64,000 nt of DNA. It comes from Aurantimicrobium sp. MWH-Uga1 (GTDB taxonomy: Bacteria > Actinomycetota > Actinomycetes > Actinomycetales > Microbacteriaceae). The notes beneath the pieces were generated by a model that was not told the DNA's origin, searched no databases, and saw nothing but the letters and a program-made list of their open reading frames with translations. The stretch spans positions 186,001-250,000 of the forward strand of contig NZ_CP030929.1 of assembly GCF_003325955.1 (NCBI RefSeq). The letters are read 5' to 3'. Below are positions 53,418-63,046 of this stretch, in pieces (the stretch's first letter is position 1; each line of letters opens with the position of its first letter). The translations under genes and the position numbers were made by a program.

Positions 53418-54830
53418 ATGGATCACAACCTTCGTTTGGGCGCTGCGCGCAAAGACATTCTGCACTCCACCTTGGAAACCGTTACCCAGGTGTGGGAAGG
53501 ATTCGACAAAGCTCGAGAAGAAGAACCTGAGCTCACCCAGAAGACCGTCCAGCTGCTCTCTGAGCACCTGCCCGAACAGGGCATGACTAAAGTCGACGCC
53601 CTCGACGAGGCCGTCGATGTGCTCGACCAATCCCTTGCACAGTCACGCCCCCGCTTTCTGGCCTACATCGGCTCCAGCGGTTTAGAAATCGGCGCTATCG
53701 CCGACTTCTTGGCCGCCTCCTATGACATCAACCTTGCTGTAGATGCCCGAGCTGCATCCATGCTGGAAGTACAAACCAGCAAATGGCTGGGGGAATTCAT
53801 TGGCTTTCCCAATTCCCGAGGATTGTTCACATCCGGTGGAACCGTGAGCAACATCACGGCGCTTGCCGCAGCTCGCCACCGTGCTGTTCCCGAGTCCCGG
53901 GAGTTTGGTAACACCATTCCGATGGCGGTCTATGTTTCTAGCGAAGCCCACTACTCCAACAAGCGAGCAGTGGAATTGCTGGGACTGGGAACACGAGCTG
54001 TTCGATCGATTGCCATTGATGAGCAGCACCGCTTGATTCCTGCTGCGTTGGAAGAACAGATCAAGGCAGATATCGCTGCCGGCGTGAAACCAATGGCCAT
54101 TATTGCCAGTGCAGGAACAACACTTACTGGTGCTGTCGACCCTCTACGAGAAATTGCCCGCATTGCCCAGACCTATAACGTCTGGATGCATGTCGACGGT
54201 GCGTATGGTGCTCCTGCAGCAGGAACAGATGTTGCTCGTGAACTCTTTGACGGCATCGAGTTAGCTGACTCGGTCACTATCGATGCGCACAAGTGGCTCT
54301 TTGTGCCCAAAGCGTGCTCGATTGTGTTGGTCAAAGACTATGCAGCCCTTGCAGCCACCTTCGGTCACAATGAGGCCTATATGCCGCACGAAGGAGAAGA
54401 GCCCAACCCCGTAGATGTGACCCTGGAATATTCACGCCCTCTGCGCGCACTAAAACTGTGGCTGGGTTTCAAAGCCCACGGAGCTGGAGCTTTCCGCGCA
54501 GCCATTGAGCACAACATTGCTTTGGCAGAACTCACCTACTCGCGAGCGAGCGTGAATCCGTCCTTCCGAGTTCTGCCTCACCGTCCCCAGCTCTCGATTG
54601 TTCCGTTGCAACACATTCCTCACGGCATGACAGACCCTCAGCAGATCAGCGAACACAACGCGAAGTTGTGTACGGCCATCGAAAACGATGGCCGAGTATT
54701 CCTCTCACCTGCGGTGATCAATGGTGAAGTGTGGCTTCGTCCCTGTTTCACCAACTTCCGCACCGAAGCCAGTGATGTTGACGTGCTCTTCGAGGTCATT
54801 GAGGAACTGAGCCACTCTCTTCACCACTAA
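53418..54830 (+). CDS. Group II pyridoxal-dependent amino acid decarboxylase
   Basis: 470 residues. Motifs: FTSGGTVSNITALAAARH, HYSNKRAVELLG, MHVDGAYGAP with the PLP-binding Asp, and TIDAHKWLFVPKACS with the PLP Lys. It belongs to the glutamate/aspartate/aromatic amino acid decarboxylase group. The substrate is uncertain: glutamate, aspartate or an aromatic acid are all possible. It follows another PLP decarboxylase with a 74-nt gap that contains its own promoter-like hexamer. Confidence 0.88.
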   Translation: MDHNLRLGAARKDILHSTLETVTQVWEGFDKAREEEPELTQKTVQLLSEHLPEQGMTKVDALDEAVDVLDQSLAQSRPRFLAYIGSSGLEIGAIADFLAASYDINLAVDARAASMLEVQTSKWLGEFIGFPNSRGLFTSGGTVSNITALAAARHRAVPESREFGNTIPMAVYVSSEAHYSNKRAVELLGLGTRAVRSIAIDEQHRLIPAALEEQIKADIAAGVKPMAIIASAGTTLTGAVDPLREIARIAQTYNVWMHVDGAYGAPAAGTDVARELFDGIELADSVTIDAHKWLFVPKACSIVLVKDYAALAATFGHNEAYMPHEGEEPNPVDVTLEYSRPLRALKLWLGFKAHGAGAFRAAIEHNIALAELTYSRASVNPSFRVLPHRPQLSIVPLQHIPHGMTDPQQISEHNAKLCTAIENDGRVFLSPAVINGEVWLRPCFTNFRTEASDVDVLFEVIEELSHSLHH

Positions 54831-54846
54831 CTTCAGTGGAAGAATA

Positions 54847-55818
54847 ATGGCTATGACCCACGCCATTGTGATCTCTGAATTCGGAGACTCCTCTGTTCTG
54901 AACTTCACCGAGGTTCCTACCCCCACACCAGCACCTGGGCAGGTGCTGGTGAAGATGCGTGCCACGGGTGTGAACTTCATTGAGATCTATCAGCGCAAGG
55001 GTCTTTACTCTGTTCCTCTTCCCATTGTCCTCGGTGCTGAAGGAATGGGTGTCGTGGAAGCTCTCGGGGAGGGTGTAACCACCCTCGAAGTGGGTCAGCG
55101 TGTGGCCTTCACCGATGGAATCTCCACCTATGCCGAGTATGCACTCGTTGATGCCCAGAAAGCATTGCTCATTCCTGAAGGCATGGACGACCACACGGCA
55201 GCTGCGCTGCCGTTGCAAGGTCTGACCGCGCACTATTTGTCTTCTTCCACGTTTGCTTTGGGTCCTGAACACACCGCACTGATTCATGCCGGAGCTGGTG
55301 GCGTGGGATTGCTCTTGATTCAGTTGGCCAAGATGCGTGGGGCACGGGTCTTCACCACCGTCTCCGATGAATTCAAAGCTGAGCTTGCCCGAGAAGCCGG
55401 TGCCGATGAGGTGTTGTCCTATGACGGTTTTGACGTTCGCGTCCGGGAGCTGACCAACGGCCGTGGCGTGGACGTCGTCTACGACGGCGTTGGTCAAGCC
55501 ACCTTTGACCGTTCGCTGATGTCTTTGGCTATTCGCGGAATGATGGTGCTCTTTGGTGCCGCCTCTGGACCGGTGCCCGAATTTGATCTGCAACGACTCA
55601 ATTCCGGTGGCTCCCTCTTTATTACTAGGCCCACACTGTGGAATTACTTATTAACTGCTGAAGAACGCAATTGGCGCTGGGGTGAGCTGACGCAGGCCGT
55701 TATTTCCGGCAAACTCCACGTACGTATTGGCGGAACCTACCCGCTCGCTGAGGCTGCACAGGCTCACGATGACTTGGCTGGCCGCAAAACCACCGGCAAA
55801 CTGTTATTGCTTCCCTGA
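54847..55818 (+). CDS. Quinone oxidoreductase (zinc-free MDR family)
   Basis: 323 residues, GGAAG ribosome site. MDR fold without structural zinc Cys: [20 protein letters not shown] segment, [11 protein letters not shown], the NADPH Rossmann motif [22 protein letters not shown], and VDVVYDGVG. It should reduce quinones by NADPH. It follows the decarboxylase by 16 nt and precedes the fumarase by 16 nt, so a three-gene transcript is likely. Confidence 0.92.
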   Translation: MAMTHAIVISEFGDSSVLNFTEVPTPTPAPGQVLVKMRATGVNFIEIYQRKGLYSVPLPIVLGAEGMGVVEALGEGVTTLEVGQRVAFTDGISTYAEYALVDAQKALLIPEGMDDHTAAALPLQGLTAHYLSSSTFALGPEHTALIHAGAGGVGLLLIQLAKMRGARVFTTVSDEFKAELAREAGADEVLSYDGFDVRVRELTNGRGVDVVYDGVGQATFDRSLMSLAIRGMMVLFGAASGPVPEFDLQRLNSGGSLFITRPTLWNYLLTAEERNWRWGELTQAVISGKLHVRIGGTYPLAEAAQAHDDLAGRKTTGKLLLLP

Positions 55819-55834
55819 GAAAGATAAGGCACAC

Positions 55835-57487
55835 ATGAACAAGGGCGAATATCAGATTATTCACCGGCAGTCATCGGACTATGACTCTAAGCTTCTGAGC
55901 TCGGACGGTGTTGAATCGGTCACTTTAGGTGAGCACACTTTTACTCAAGTGTCTCCTGAAGCCCTCGAGAACTTGGCGTATACCGCCTACCGCGAGATCA
56001 ACTACTTCCTGCGCCCCGCCCACCTGGCACAGCTGCGCAAAATCTTGGATGACCCTGAAGCTTCCGGTAACGATAAGTATGTTGCGCTGGATCTTCTCAA
56101 GAACGCCAATGTTGCCTCCGGCGGTGTTCTGCCCATGTGCCAGGACACCGGAACTGCACTGGTCATGGCTAAGCGTGGCCACCGCATCTTGACCGATGGT
56201 CGCGATGCTGAATACATCACTAACGGTATTGCCAAGGCGTATCACGACCTCAACCTGCGTTACTCCCAGATGTCTCCAGTGACCCTGTGGGATGAGGTCA
56301 ACACCGGAACGAACCTTCCAGCCGAGATCGACATTTCTCTCACCAAAGGTGACAGCTATGAATTCTTGTTCATGGCTAAAGGTGGCGGTAGCGCCAACAA
56401 GACCTTCCTTTACCAGGAGACCAAGGCAGTACTCGAAGAGCAGCGTCTGCTGAAATTCCTTCGAGAGAAGATTGCCAGCCTGGGAACGGCTGCCTGCCCT
56501 CCCTACCACCTGGCCATTGTGATCGGTGGAACTTCCGCAGACTTCGCCGTGAAGACAGCCAAGCTCGCCTCCACCCACTACCTGGACTCCCTTCCCACCG
56601 AAGGTGGCAAGGAAGGCCAAGCCTTCCGTGACGAAGCTTTCGAGCAGAAGGTATTCGAGATGACCCAAACCATCGGGTTTGGTGCACAGTTTGGTGGCAA
56701 GTATTTCTGTCACGACGTCCGTGTTGTTCGTCTGCCTCGTCACGGTGCCTCGTTGCCTATTGCCATTGCAGTGTCCTGCTCCGCAGACCGCCAGCTACTG
56801 GCCACCATCAATAAAGATGGTGTCTTTATTGAAGAGCTCGAACACGACCCTGCCCGCTTCATTCCGGAGACCGGACTCGAGGCAATCGAGGAAGCATCAC
56901 CTGGTGTTCCTATCAACTTGAACCAACCCATGCCCGAGATCCTTAAAGAGCTCTCTGCCTGCTCTATTGGTACTCGAGTGATGCTCACCGGAACCATGAT
57001 TGTTGCCCGCGACATTGCACACGCACGCATGCGGGAGCGTCTCGAGCGTGGTGAAGGCTTGCCTGACTACGCGATGAACCACCCCATCTACTACGCAGGC
57101 CCCGCAAAGACTCCCGAAGGTTTGCCCACTGGCTCTTTTGGTCCCACCACGGCAGGCCGCATGGACAGCTATGTTGAAGAGTTCCAGAAGGCTGGCGGCT
57201 CGATGATCATGCTGGCCAAGGGTAACCGCTCCTCTGTCGTAACCAAAGCCTGTGGCACCTACGGTGGTTTCTATCTGGGTTCGGTCGGTGGTCCTGCTGC
57301 CCGCTTGGCTCAAGACAGTATTCGCTCCATGGAAATCATCGACTATCCCGAACTCGGTATGGAAGCGGTCTACAAGATCGAAGTAGAGAACTTCCCTGCC
57401 TTCGTTGTTGTGGATGACAAGGGGCATGACTTCTTCACCATGGACACCAGTAAGCCGCTGTTGTTAGGTCCCACCCGAACAAAGTAG
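55835..57487 (+). CDS. fum: Fumarate hydratase, class I (iron-sulfur)
   Basis: 550 residues from the ATG at 55835 with AAGG upstream. The frame is open from 55727, but that part overlaps the quinone reductase and is not coding. It is a single-chain class I fumarase: N-terminal alpha domain with [13 protein letters not shown] and [13 protein letters not shown] (Fe-S ligand Cys), then the beta domain with [14 protein letters not shown] and [27 protein letters not shown]. It hydrates fumarate to malate in the TCA cycle and is oxygen sensitive. Confidence 0.95.
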   Translation: MNKGEYQIIHRQSSDYDSKLLSSDGVESVTLGEHTFTQVSPEALENLAYTAYREINYFLRPAHLAQLRKILDDPEASGNDKYVALDLLKNANVASGGVLPMCQDTGTALVMAKRGHRILTDGRDAEYITNGIAKAYHDLNLRYSQMSPVTLWDEVNTGTNLPAEIDISLTKGDSYEFLFMAKGGGSANKTFLYQETKAVLEEQRLLKFLREKIASLGTAACPPYHLAIVIGGTSADFAVKTAKLASTHYLDSLPTEGGKEGQAFRDEAFEQKVFEMTQTIGFGAQFGGKYFCHDVRVVRLPRHGASLPIAIAVSCSADRQLLATINKDGVFIEELEHDPARFIPETGLEAIEEASPGVPINLNQPMPEILKELSACSIGTRVMLTGTMIVARDIAHARMRERLERGEGLPDYAMNHPIYYAGPAKTPEGLPTGSFGPTTAGRMDSYVEEFQKAGGSMIMLAKGNRSSVVTKACGTYGGFYLGSVGGPAARLAQDSIRSMEIIDYPELGMEAVYKIEVENFPAFVVVDDKGHDFFTMDTSKPLLLGPTRTK

Positions 57488-57521
57488 CCACGGCCTTCTT
57501 CTTCAGTGCCAGACTGGAAAG

Positions 57522-59435
57522 ATGAACACGTTTCTTACCTTTTTGCGTAAGAACCCCCTGTTCAGTGGCACGGGGGTTGTTGCCCTCGTTGGTGCCGCAT
57601 TCGCACTCTCAGGTGCGAACGAGATAACTCAATGGCTGTTGAGTATTTTTGCGCTCATTGTGGCGGCCAAAGAATCTGTTGGCATGGTTCGCTCAATTCT
57701 CAAAGGGCACTGGGGTGTAGATGTTCTGGCGGTCACCGCCATCATTGCCACCGTGCTGGTGGGGGAATACTGGGCCAGCATCATCATTGTGTTGATGTTT
57801 ACCGGTGGTGAAGCCCTCGAGGACTATGCCGAACGTCGAGCAAAGCAAGAGCTCACGGCACTACTGGATAAGTCACCTCAGATCGCCCACCGTGAGGTGT
57901 ATTCCAGTGCGGGGGCCGAGCGCGGAGCGCTCTTTGCCACCGAAGATTGCCCCGTGGGCGATTTGAACGTGGGCGATGTTGTCGTGGTTAAGCCTGGGGA
58001 ACTCATTCCTGTCGATGGCACACTGCTTTCTCCTGAGGCCACACTTGATGAATCTTCACTCACCGGGGAAAGCATTCCGGTGGAGCGCGTCACCGGTGAG
58101 GCGTTGATTAGTGGTGCAGTCAATGGTGCTGCTGCTATTCGCATGGAGGTGACCGCCCGCGCTGAAGATAGCCAATATCAGCGCATTGTGCAGTTGGTCA
58201 CCGAAGCTTCCGAGAGCAAAGCACCCTTTATTCGCATGGCGGATCGCTATGCCATCCCCTTCACTATCGCCGCGTATGCCTTGGCCATTACAGCCTGGGT
58301 GCTGAGCGGTAACCCCACCCGTTTTGCAGAAGTGTTAGTAGTGGCAACACCCTGCCCACTCATCATTGCGGCACCCGTTGCTTTTATTGCCGGTATGAGC
58401 CGAGCAGCTCGTCACGGCATCATCGTGAAAAACGGTGGCACCCTAGAAAAGCTTGCCCGCATCAAAACGGTGGCTTTTGATAAAACCGGAACTCTCACTC
58501 ATGGCCAGCCTGTGCTCAGTACAGTGATCACCGCTGCAGGTGTAGACGAGAACGAGCTGATACGCCTAGCCGCCATTGCAGAGCAATACTCGGCACACAC
58601 CCTCGCCCACTCGATTGTCGAGGGTGCACGCGCTCGCAGCATCCCCATTGCTCCGTGTGACAACGTGAAAGAAACCACTGCTTCAGGACTGACCGCTACC
58701 ATTGATGGCAAAACAGTCATGGTGGGCAAATACAGTTTCATTGCTGAGCATGACCCACAAGCTGTTCGGGCAGAGATTTCCGCCGGTGAACTCGCTGTGT
58801 ATGTCGCGATCGATGGAAAGTTCGCCGGAGCATTACTGCTCCGTGACGAACTGCGCAGCGATGCGCCAGATACCCTGCAGTGGCTTTCTGCCCTCGGCAT
58901 TAAGCACACCCTGATGCTCACCGGCGATGGCAAGGTCACCGCTCAGCATGTGGCTGATTCACTCGGTGTGACCAACGTGCAAGCAGAATGCCTCCCGCTG
59001 GATAAAGTCCGTGCGGTTGAAGCGGTGACCAACCGTCCGGTCATGATGGTCGGCGATGGTGTCAACGATGCCCCCGTGCTCGCCGCAGCAGATGTTGGTG
59101 TGGCAATGGGGGCACGAGGTTCGACGGCCGCCAGCGAATCCGCAGATGTGGTGATCATGAAAGATGACCTACACCGCGTGGCCAGATCGATTGAAATAGG
59201 TCAGCAAACCATTCGCATTGCCACCCAAAGCATTTGGATTGGAATCTCACTGAGCTTGGTCCTCATGGTCTTAGCAACCTTTGGCTTTATTCCTGCTGTG
59301 GTGGGTGCTGGATTCCAAGAAATTATTGACGTGGTGACAATTCTTAACGCGCTACGAGCTCTTGGAACCTCGCGTTTGCTTGCACGGCTGAATCTAAGCC
59401 AACCGTCACGACAGCCACAGAAAAGTCTTGTGTGA
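57522..59435 (+). CDS. P1B-type heavy-metal ATPase with TPC motif
   Basis: 637 residues. No N-terminal metal-binding domain. Actuator motif TGES, transmembrane motif TPC (Thr 276, Pro 277, Cys 278) instead of CPC, phosphorylation motif DKTGTLTHG (Asp 320), and hinge MVGDGVNDAPVL. The TPC variant is associated with the P1B-5 group, for which nickel or iron transport has been reported; the metal here is undetermined. Its 3' end overlaps the convergent apbE gene by 92 nt. Confidence 0.9.
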   Translation: MNTFLTFLRKNPLFSGTGVVALVGAAFALSGANEITQWLLSIFALIVAAKESVGMVRSILKGHWGVDVLAVTAIIATVLVGEYWASIIIVLMFTGGEALEDYAERRAKQELTALLDKSPQIAHREVYSSAGAERGALFATEDCPVGDLNVGDVVVVKPGELIPVDGTLLSPEATLDESSLTGESIPVERVTGEALISGAVNGAAAIRMEVTARAEDSQYQRIVQLVTEASESKAPFIRMADRYAIPFTIAAYALAITAWVLSGNPTRFAEVLVVATPCPLIIAAPVAFIAGMSRAARHGIIVKNGGTLEKLARIKTVAFDKTGTLTHGQPVLSTVITAAGVDENELIRLAAIAEQYSAHTLAHSIVEGARARSIPIAPCDNVKETTASGLTATIDGKTVMVGKYSFIAEHDPQAVRAEISAGELAVYVAIDGKFAGALLLRDELRSDAPDTLQWLSALGIKHTLMLTGDGKVTAQHVADSLGVTNVQAECLPLDKVRAVEAVTNRPVMMVGDGVNDAPVLAAADVGVAMGARGSTAASESADVVIMKDDLHRVARSIEIGQQTIRIATQSIWIGISLSLVLMVLATFGFIPAVVGAGFQEIIDVVTILNALRALGTSRLLARLNLSQPSRQPQKSLV

Positions 59436-60105
59436 TCTGGTTGAGTGTCTCGCTTCCGCCAGAAATAATGGCCGTTGCTAACACGTCAGCAGTAATGATG
59501 TCGTGGGCAATCACGGTGGCTTGAACAAACTCTGTGGTTGTTTCTGGGCGCATCCAGATGTGTTCTCCCCGCTCGGCGGAACCGGAGGTCGCCATCGCGG
59601 GAAACTCTTCTGTCAGGCGAACAGCGGCGAGTAATGTGTTGCGGTCTGAGGGCTCGACGATGCCGGTAATCCAGCCAGGAATATCTTCGGCCTGATTACC
59701 GGACGTGGTGAGATCACCGCCAACATTCACACTGAAGTTGGCAAAGCCAGCTTCAGTGAGTATCCCTGCAGCTTGATCAATAGCAACCGCCTTGATGGTG
59801 CCTGACAGGTCAATGACGCCATCGGGGCGATGCGGGGTGAACGCACCTCCGGTGCGATCACGCCACTGCAGAGCCCGGGCGTATTCATCACGCATGAGTT
59901 CACTGGAATGAGCCAGAGCGAGCTCGCCGGAGGCGATGCGGGAGGCTTCGGAGTCTGCCCGATACAAACTGAATGTCTCGTTGAGCTGGGCAAAGCTGTG
60001 TTCCACCTCGTTGAGAACCGAGATGGCATCAACAGCTCCTAGGTCAGCATCAGCGAGTCTGATGCTGACCATGGTTCCCATGGTCTCAAACGAGTGAACG
60101 GCCAT
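59344..60105 (-). CDS. apbE: FAD:protein FMN transferase ApbE
   Basis: 253 residues. Visible ApbE features: ETMGTMVSIRLADAD, RYRADSEASRI-type segment (SLYRADSEASRIASGE), the substrate loop VIDLSGTIKAVAIDQ, SVNVGGDLTTSG and the metal site region AHDIITADVLATAIISGG. It attaches FMN to a Thr of FMN-binding proteins. The obvious target is encoded immediately upstream (60111-60632). It is convergent with, and overlaps, the P-type ATPase gene. Confidence 0.9.
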   Translation of the reverse strand: MAVHSFETMGTMVSIRLADADLGAVDAISVLNEVEHSFAQLNETFSLYRADSEASRIASGELALAHSSELMRDEYARALQWRDRTGGAFTPHRPDGVIDLSGTIKAVAIDQAAGILTEAGFANFSVNVGGDLTTSGNQAEDIPGWITGIVEPSDRNTLLAAVRLTEEFPAMATSGSAERGEHIWMRPETTTEFVQATVIAHDIITADVLATAIISGGSETLNQITQDFSVAVVTVGLDSAVQANARFQELVAR

Positions 60106-60110
60106 GATGC

Positions 60111-60632
60111 TTAGCCAGTGAAGCCAGCAGCATCTAGTGCAGACTGCAGCGACTGGAGGTAGGCCTGAGTTGTGTAGGTACCACCAGAGATGTTGGCCAC
60201 GTGTGCTGACTGTGCAGTCAACACTTCCGAGCGAACCATCGGAGCAACCTGCTGGCTAATTTGAATGGACTTGCGGTCAGCATCCGTGAGCTTCACGGCA
60301 ATGACGTCGGTGATCTTTCCGCCGGAGATGACTGCCTGAACCTGAACAGTTCCAAACCGAGTGTTCACCACAGAACCGTCATAAGTGCCATCGGCAGGGC
60401 CGGAGGCAACAGGCGCGGTGGCAGCAGCAGGTGCTGCCGCACTGCTGTCTGTTGTGTTCGAGGAGTTGGAGGTGGTTGCTGAGGTGCCGGTGGAGACAGA
60501 GTTGCTGGTTCCGGAGGCAGAAGCCTGGCTTTCAGGAAGAGCGGAAACAAGAGTTCCCACTCCTGCCTGCCAGCCGACAGCGATGATTGCTGCCGAACCC
60601 ATTCCGGCGAAAAAAGCACTACGTGCGCGCAT
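60111..60632 (-). CDS. FMN-binding domain protein (extracytoplasmic, flavinylated)
   Basis: 173 residues. A membrane anchor or signal peptide (about 8-30), a Ser/Thr/Ala linker, then an FMN_bind domain (about 80-173). The ISGGTYTTQAYLQSLQSALDAAG segment holds the ApbE target pattern S-G-x-T-x-T, whose second Thr would receive FMN. It lies between the membrane oxidoreductase and apbE in a three-gene operon. It is likely an electron carrier outside the membrane. Confidence 0.9.
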   Translation of the reverse strand: MRARSAFFAGMGSAAIIAVGWQAGVGTLVSALPESQASASGTSNSVSTGTSATTSNSSNTTDSSAAAPAAATAPVASGPADGTYDGSVVNTRFGTVQVQAVISGGKITDVIAVKLTDADRKSIQISQQVAPMVRSEVLTAQSAHVANISGGTYTTQAYLQSLQSALDAAGFTG

Positions 60633-62065
60633 TAGAAATCAAACCTTTCTGCATGGATTTGGTGGTCTTGAAGACCAAGACGCTTTGCGTCACGGACCAC
60701 GAGGTCCGTCCAGGGGGTGGGGCCACAAATGTATAAATCGGAGTTTTTGATCTGGGGGGCCAGAGTAAGCAAGCTTTCACCCTTGCTGTACGCCTCGGCG
60801 GAAAGCCAGGTGTTCACACCCTTGGGGCGGTGACCAACCAGAACGCGCAGCGATGCGGATTTCTCAACGCACAGGTCGTAGGTTTCCTGCCAGAGGTAGA
60901 CATCCTGTGCGTCGCTGCCGCGAAGAATCACGGTTGCCTCCAGGGGATCCAGGTCTGAGCTTTCCAAGATGGCACGGATGGGGGTAATTCCAATACCGGC
61001 ACCAACAAAGACGGCCTTCTTGGTGGTCCTCGACGCATCAGTGAAGATTCCATAAGGGCCTTCGAAGCTCACGCGAGTACCTGGCTTGAGTGAAAGCAAA
61101 CGGGCACTTCCCTTACCCAGGTCACGAACGGTGATGCGCAGCGAGCGACCATCGGGGTGGGCTGAGAGAGAGTAGGGGTGTGCGTCCCACCACATGTTGG
61201 GAGCCCAGAAGCGCCAGGTGAAGAACTGTCCACCTTGCGCACGCAGAGCATTAATGTCGCGACCGGTCATGGTGACCGAGACAACACCGGGCGCTTCAAT
61301 ATCGACTGAGCTCACGCGCAGGTCGTGACGTAGCGAGCTTGCCACAGGAATGATTACACGGAAGATGGTGATGGAAGCCAGAGCACCAACGTAGAGAGCC
61401 ATCCAGTACCAGCGAGCCCACGTTCCTTCCGCGAACATCATTCCCTGAGTGAACTGGTGAGGCAGGGCGAGCAGGATTGCTCCATAGCTAAGCAGGTGCA
61501 CGATGTACCAGAACTCGTAGGAGAGTTTGCGGCGAACAATCACCAGGGAGGTAACAACGACAGCAATCAAGAGTCCAGTCGCGATGAACGCGATCGACAT
61601 ATCTTGCTGGTTGACAATCATGTCGATTGCTTCAGCAATGGGGTTCAAGCCCTGAGCAATGCCGTAACCAATCATGAGCAAGAACATGTGAGCCAAGATC
61701 AGGTAGAGCACAGGCTTGCCCAGTTTGCGGTGCACAGCTAATGCCTTGTCGTGACCGAATGTGCGGTCAATCACAGGAATACGTGCAGCCAAGATGAGCA
61801 TGATGAGCATGAGGTCAGATCCGACCAGGCCGGTGACAATACCGATACCGGTGGTGACATCCTTGAGGCTGAGGAAGTAAGTTGCTCCGCCGTCTGCGAG
61901 GAACAGTGCAAGAACGATGGCAACAGAGAAGTAGACAATGGTCTCGAGCAGATCGCCGCGACGCAGACGAGCGATGTAGCGCTTCTTGATCTGAATTTCT
62001 CGTTGCGTAGCCACGTTTTTTCTCCGCGCTGCAGCTGAAGTCGGCTTGGGGGCTGTCAATGTCAT
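60632..62065 (-). CDS. Ferric reductase-like transmembrane flavin oxidoreductase
   Basis: 477 residues. The N-terminal half carries six membrane helices of the ferric-reductase-like type, with His pairs for heme (KPVLYLILAHMFLL, WYIVHLLSYGAILLALPHQFT). The C-terminal half is an FNR-type module: HPYSLSAHP for FAD and VFVGAGIGITPIRAILE plus CGPTPWTD for NAD(P)H. It should pass electrons from NAD(P)H across the membrane to the FMN-binding protein encoded next. A perfect 17-bp palindrome lies about 70 nt upstream. Confidence 0.9.
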   Translation of the reverse strand: MTLTAPKPTSAAARRKNVATQREIQIKKRYIARLRRGDLLETIVYFSVAIVLALFLADGGATYFLSLKDVTTGIGIVTGLVGSDLMLIMLILAARIPVIDRTFGHDKALAVHRKLGKPVLYLILAHMFLLMIGYGIAQGLNPIAEAIDMIVNQQDMSIAFIATGLLIAVVVTSLVIVRRKLSYEFWYIVHLLSYGAILLALPHQFTQGMMFAEGTWARWYWMALYVGALASITIFRVIIPVASSLRHDLRVSSVDIEAPGVVSVTMTGRDINALRAQGGQFFTWRFWAPNMWWDAHPYSLSAHPDGRSLRITVRDLGKGSARLLSLKPGTRVSFEGPYGIFTDASRTTKKAVFVGAGIGITPIRAILESSDLDPLEATVILRGSDAQDVYLWQETYDLCVEKSASLRVLVGHRPKGVNTWLSAEAYSKGESLLTLAPQIKNSDLYICGPTPWTDLVVRDAKRLGLQDHQIHAERFDF

Positions 62066-62132
62066 GGGTTTAATCTGTCAGTCCAGACTGAACAGACCCT
62101 ATGGGCAACCTATGAATTACTTATGAAGATTA

Positions 62133-62149
62133 TTCTACAAAATGTAGAA
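62133..62149. promoter_or_regulatory. Perfect palindrome upstream of the flavin redox operon
   Basis: TTCTACA, AAA, TGTAGAA: 7-bp arms with a 3-nt spacer, 68 nt before the oxidoreductase ATG. Operator-like; the TACA...TGTA core recalls BlaI/CopY-type sites but with one extra base. The regulator is unknown. Confidence 0.5.
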
Positions 62150-62154
62150 GTAGT

Positions 62155-62940
62155 TTAGGCAAACTGCCACGACCGCTTCGACAGTCCATACCAAAAGCCC
62201 TCAATAGTGCTGGTGTTATCTAAACCACTGTCTAATGCAGCACCCAGTGCAACATACAGCGGAGCCCAGTGTTCAATGCGAGGGTGTGCTTCGTGGGCGG
62301 CAGGAGCGTCTTCCCAGAAGTTCAATAAGGCATCAATGTCTTTGTTTTCCAACGCTTCGGCAGCCCAGTGATCAAACTCGGCAGAAGCCTGGGGTGGAGC
62401 AACATCAGGACCGGCACCGGGGTTGAACCAGCGCAGGTTGTGGGTTGTGAATCCCGAACCAATAATCATTGTTCCGGCATCGCGTAGTGGGGCGAGCTTA
62501 CGTCCCATCTCGAACAGTTCAACTGGGTTCAAACTGGGTAAAGATAACTGCAACACAGGAACATCTGCGTCCGGATACATCTGGGTGAGCGGAACATAGG
62601 CACCATGGTCAAGTCCTCGGCCCTGGTCCTGCTGGACCTGGGGGCCGAGCACACCGAGAACCTCGGTGGCGAGCTCACCAGCTGCAGGAGTGTCATATTG
62701 CATCTCGTAGTACTTACTCGGGAAGCCATAAAAGTCATAGACCAGGGGAGTGTGTTCCTTGGTGGAGCTGATGGTGGGGGGAGCTTCTTCCCAGTGCGCG
62801 GAGACCATCAAGATCTGTTTGGGCTTATCCAGTTCTTTACCCCACGAGGCAAGTTCACCAGACCAACGCTGGTCATCGACCAGCATGGGTGCACCATGGC
62901 TCATAAACAAGACCGGTTGGGTGGTGGTGTTCTCGCTCAT
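62155..62940 (-). CDS. LigB-family extradiol dioxygenase (YgiD/DODA-like)
   Basis: 261 residues from the ATG at 62940 with AAGGAACACC upstream; the frame is open to 63111 but that part is not coding. Class III extradiol dioxygenase: FMSHGAPML holds one metal His, MVSAHWEE the second, LDHGAYVPL a third conserved His, and GSGFTTHNLRWF the C-terminal part. The family opens catechol rings such as DOPA with iron or zinc. Natural substrate uncertain. It is a single gene. Confidence 0.9.
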   Translation of the reverse strand: MSENTTTQPVLFMSHGAPMLVDDQRWSGELASWGKELDKPKQILMVSAHWEEAPPTISSTKEHTPLVYDFYGFPSKYYEMQYDTPAAGELATEVLGVLGPQVQQDQGRGLDHGAYVPLTQMYPDADVPVLQLSLPSLNPVELFEMGRKLAPLRDAGTMIIGSGFTTHNLRWFNPGAGPDVAPPQASAEFDHWAAEALENKDIDALLNFWEDAPAAHEAHPRIEHWAPLYVALGAALDSGLDNTSTIEGFWYGLSKRSWQFA

Positions 62941-63046
62941 GGTGTTCCTTCGAGGTGCTGTGGTGAAGACAAGGCTACGGGAGGAGGAAAAATTCCCGAA
63001 GGGGTGTGGGGCGGTGGAGACGACACCACCCCACACCAGATTGCGA

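Noticed and set aside
55727..55834. Longer fumarase reading frame
   Set aside because: It overlaps the quinone oxidoreductase in another frame, and the family start is at the ATG at 55835, with AAGG upstream.
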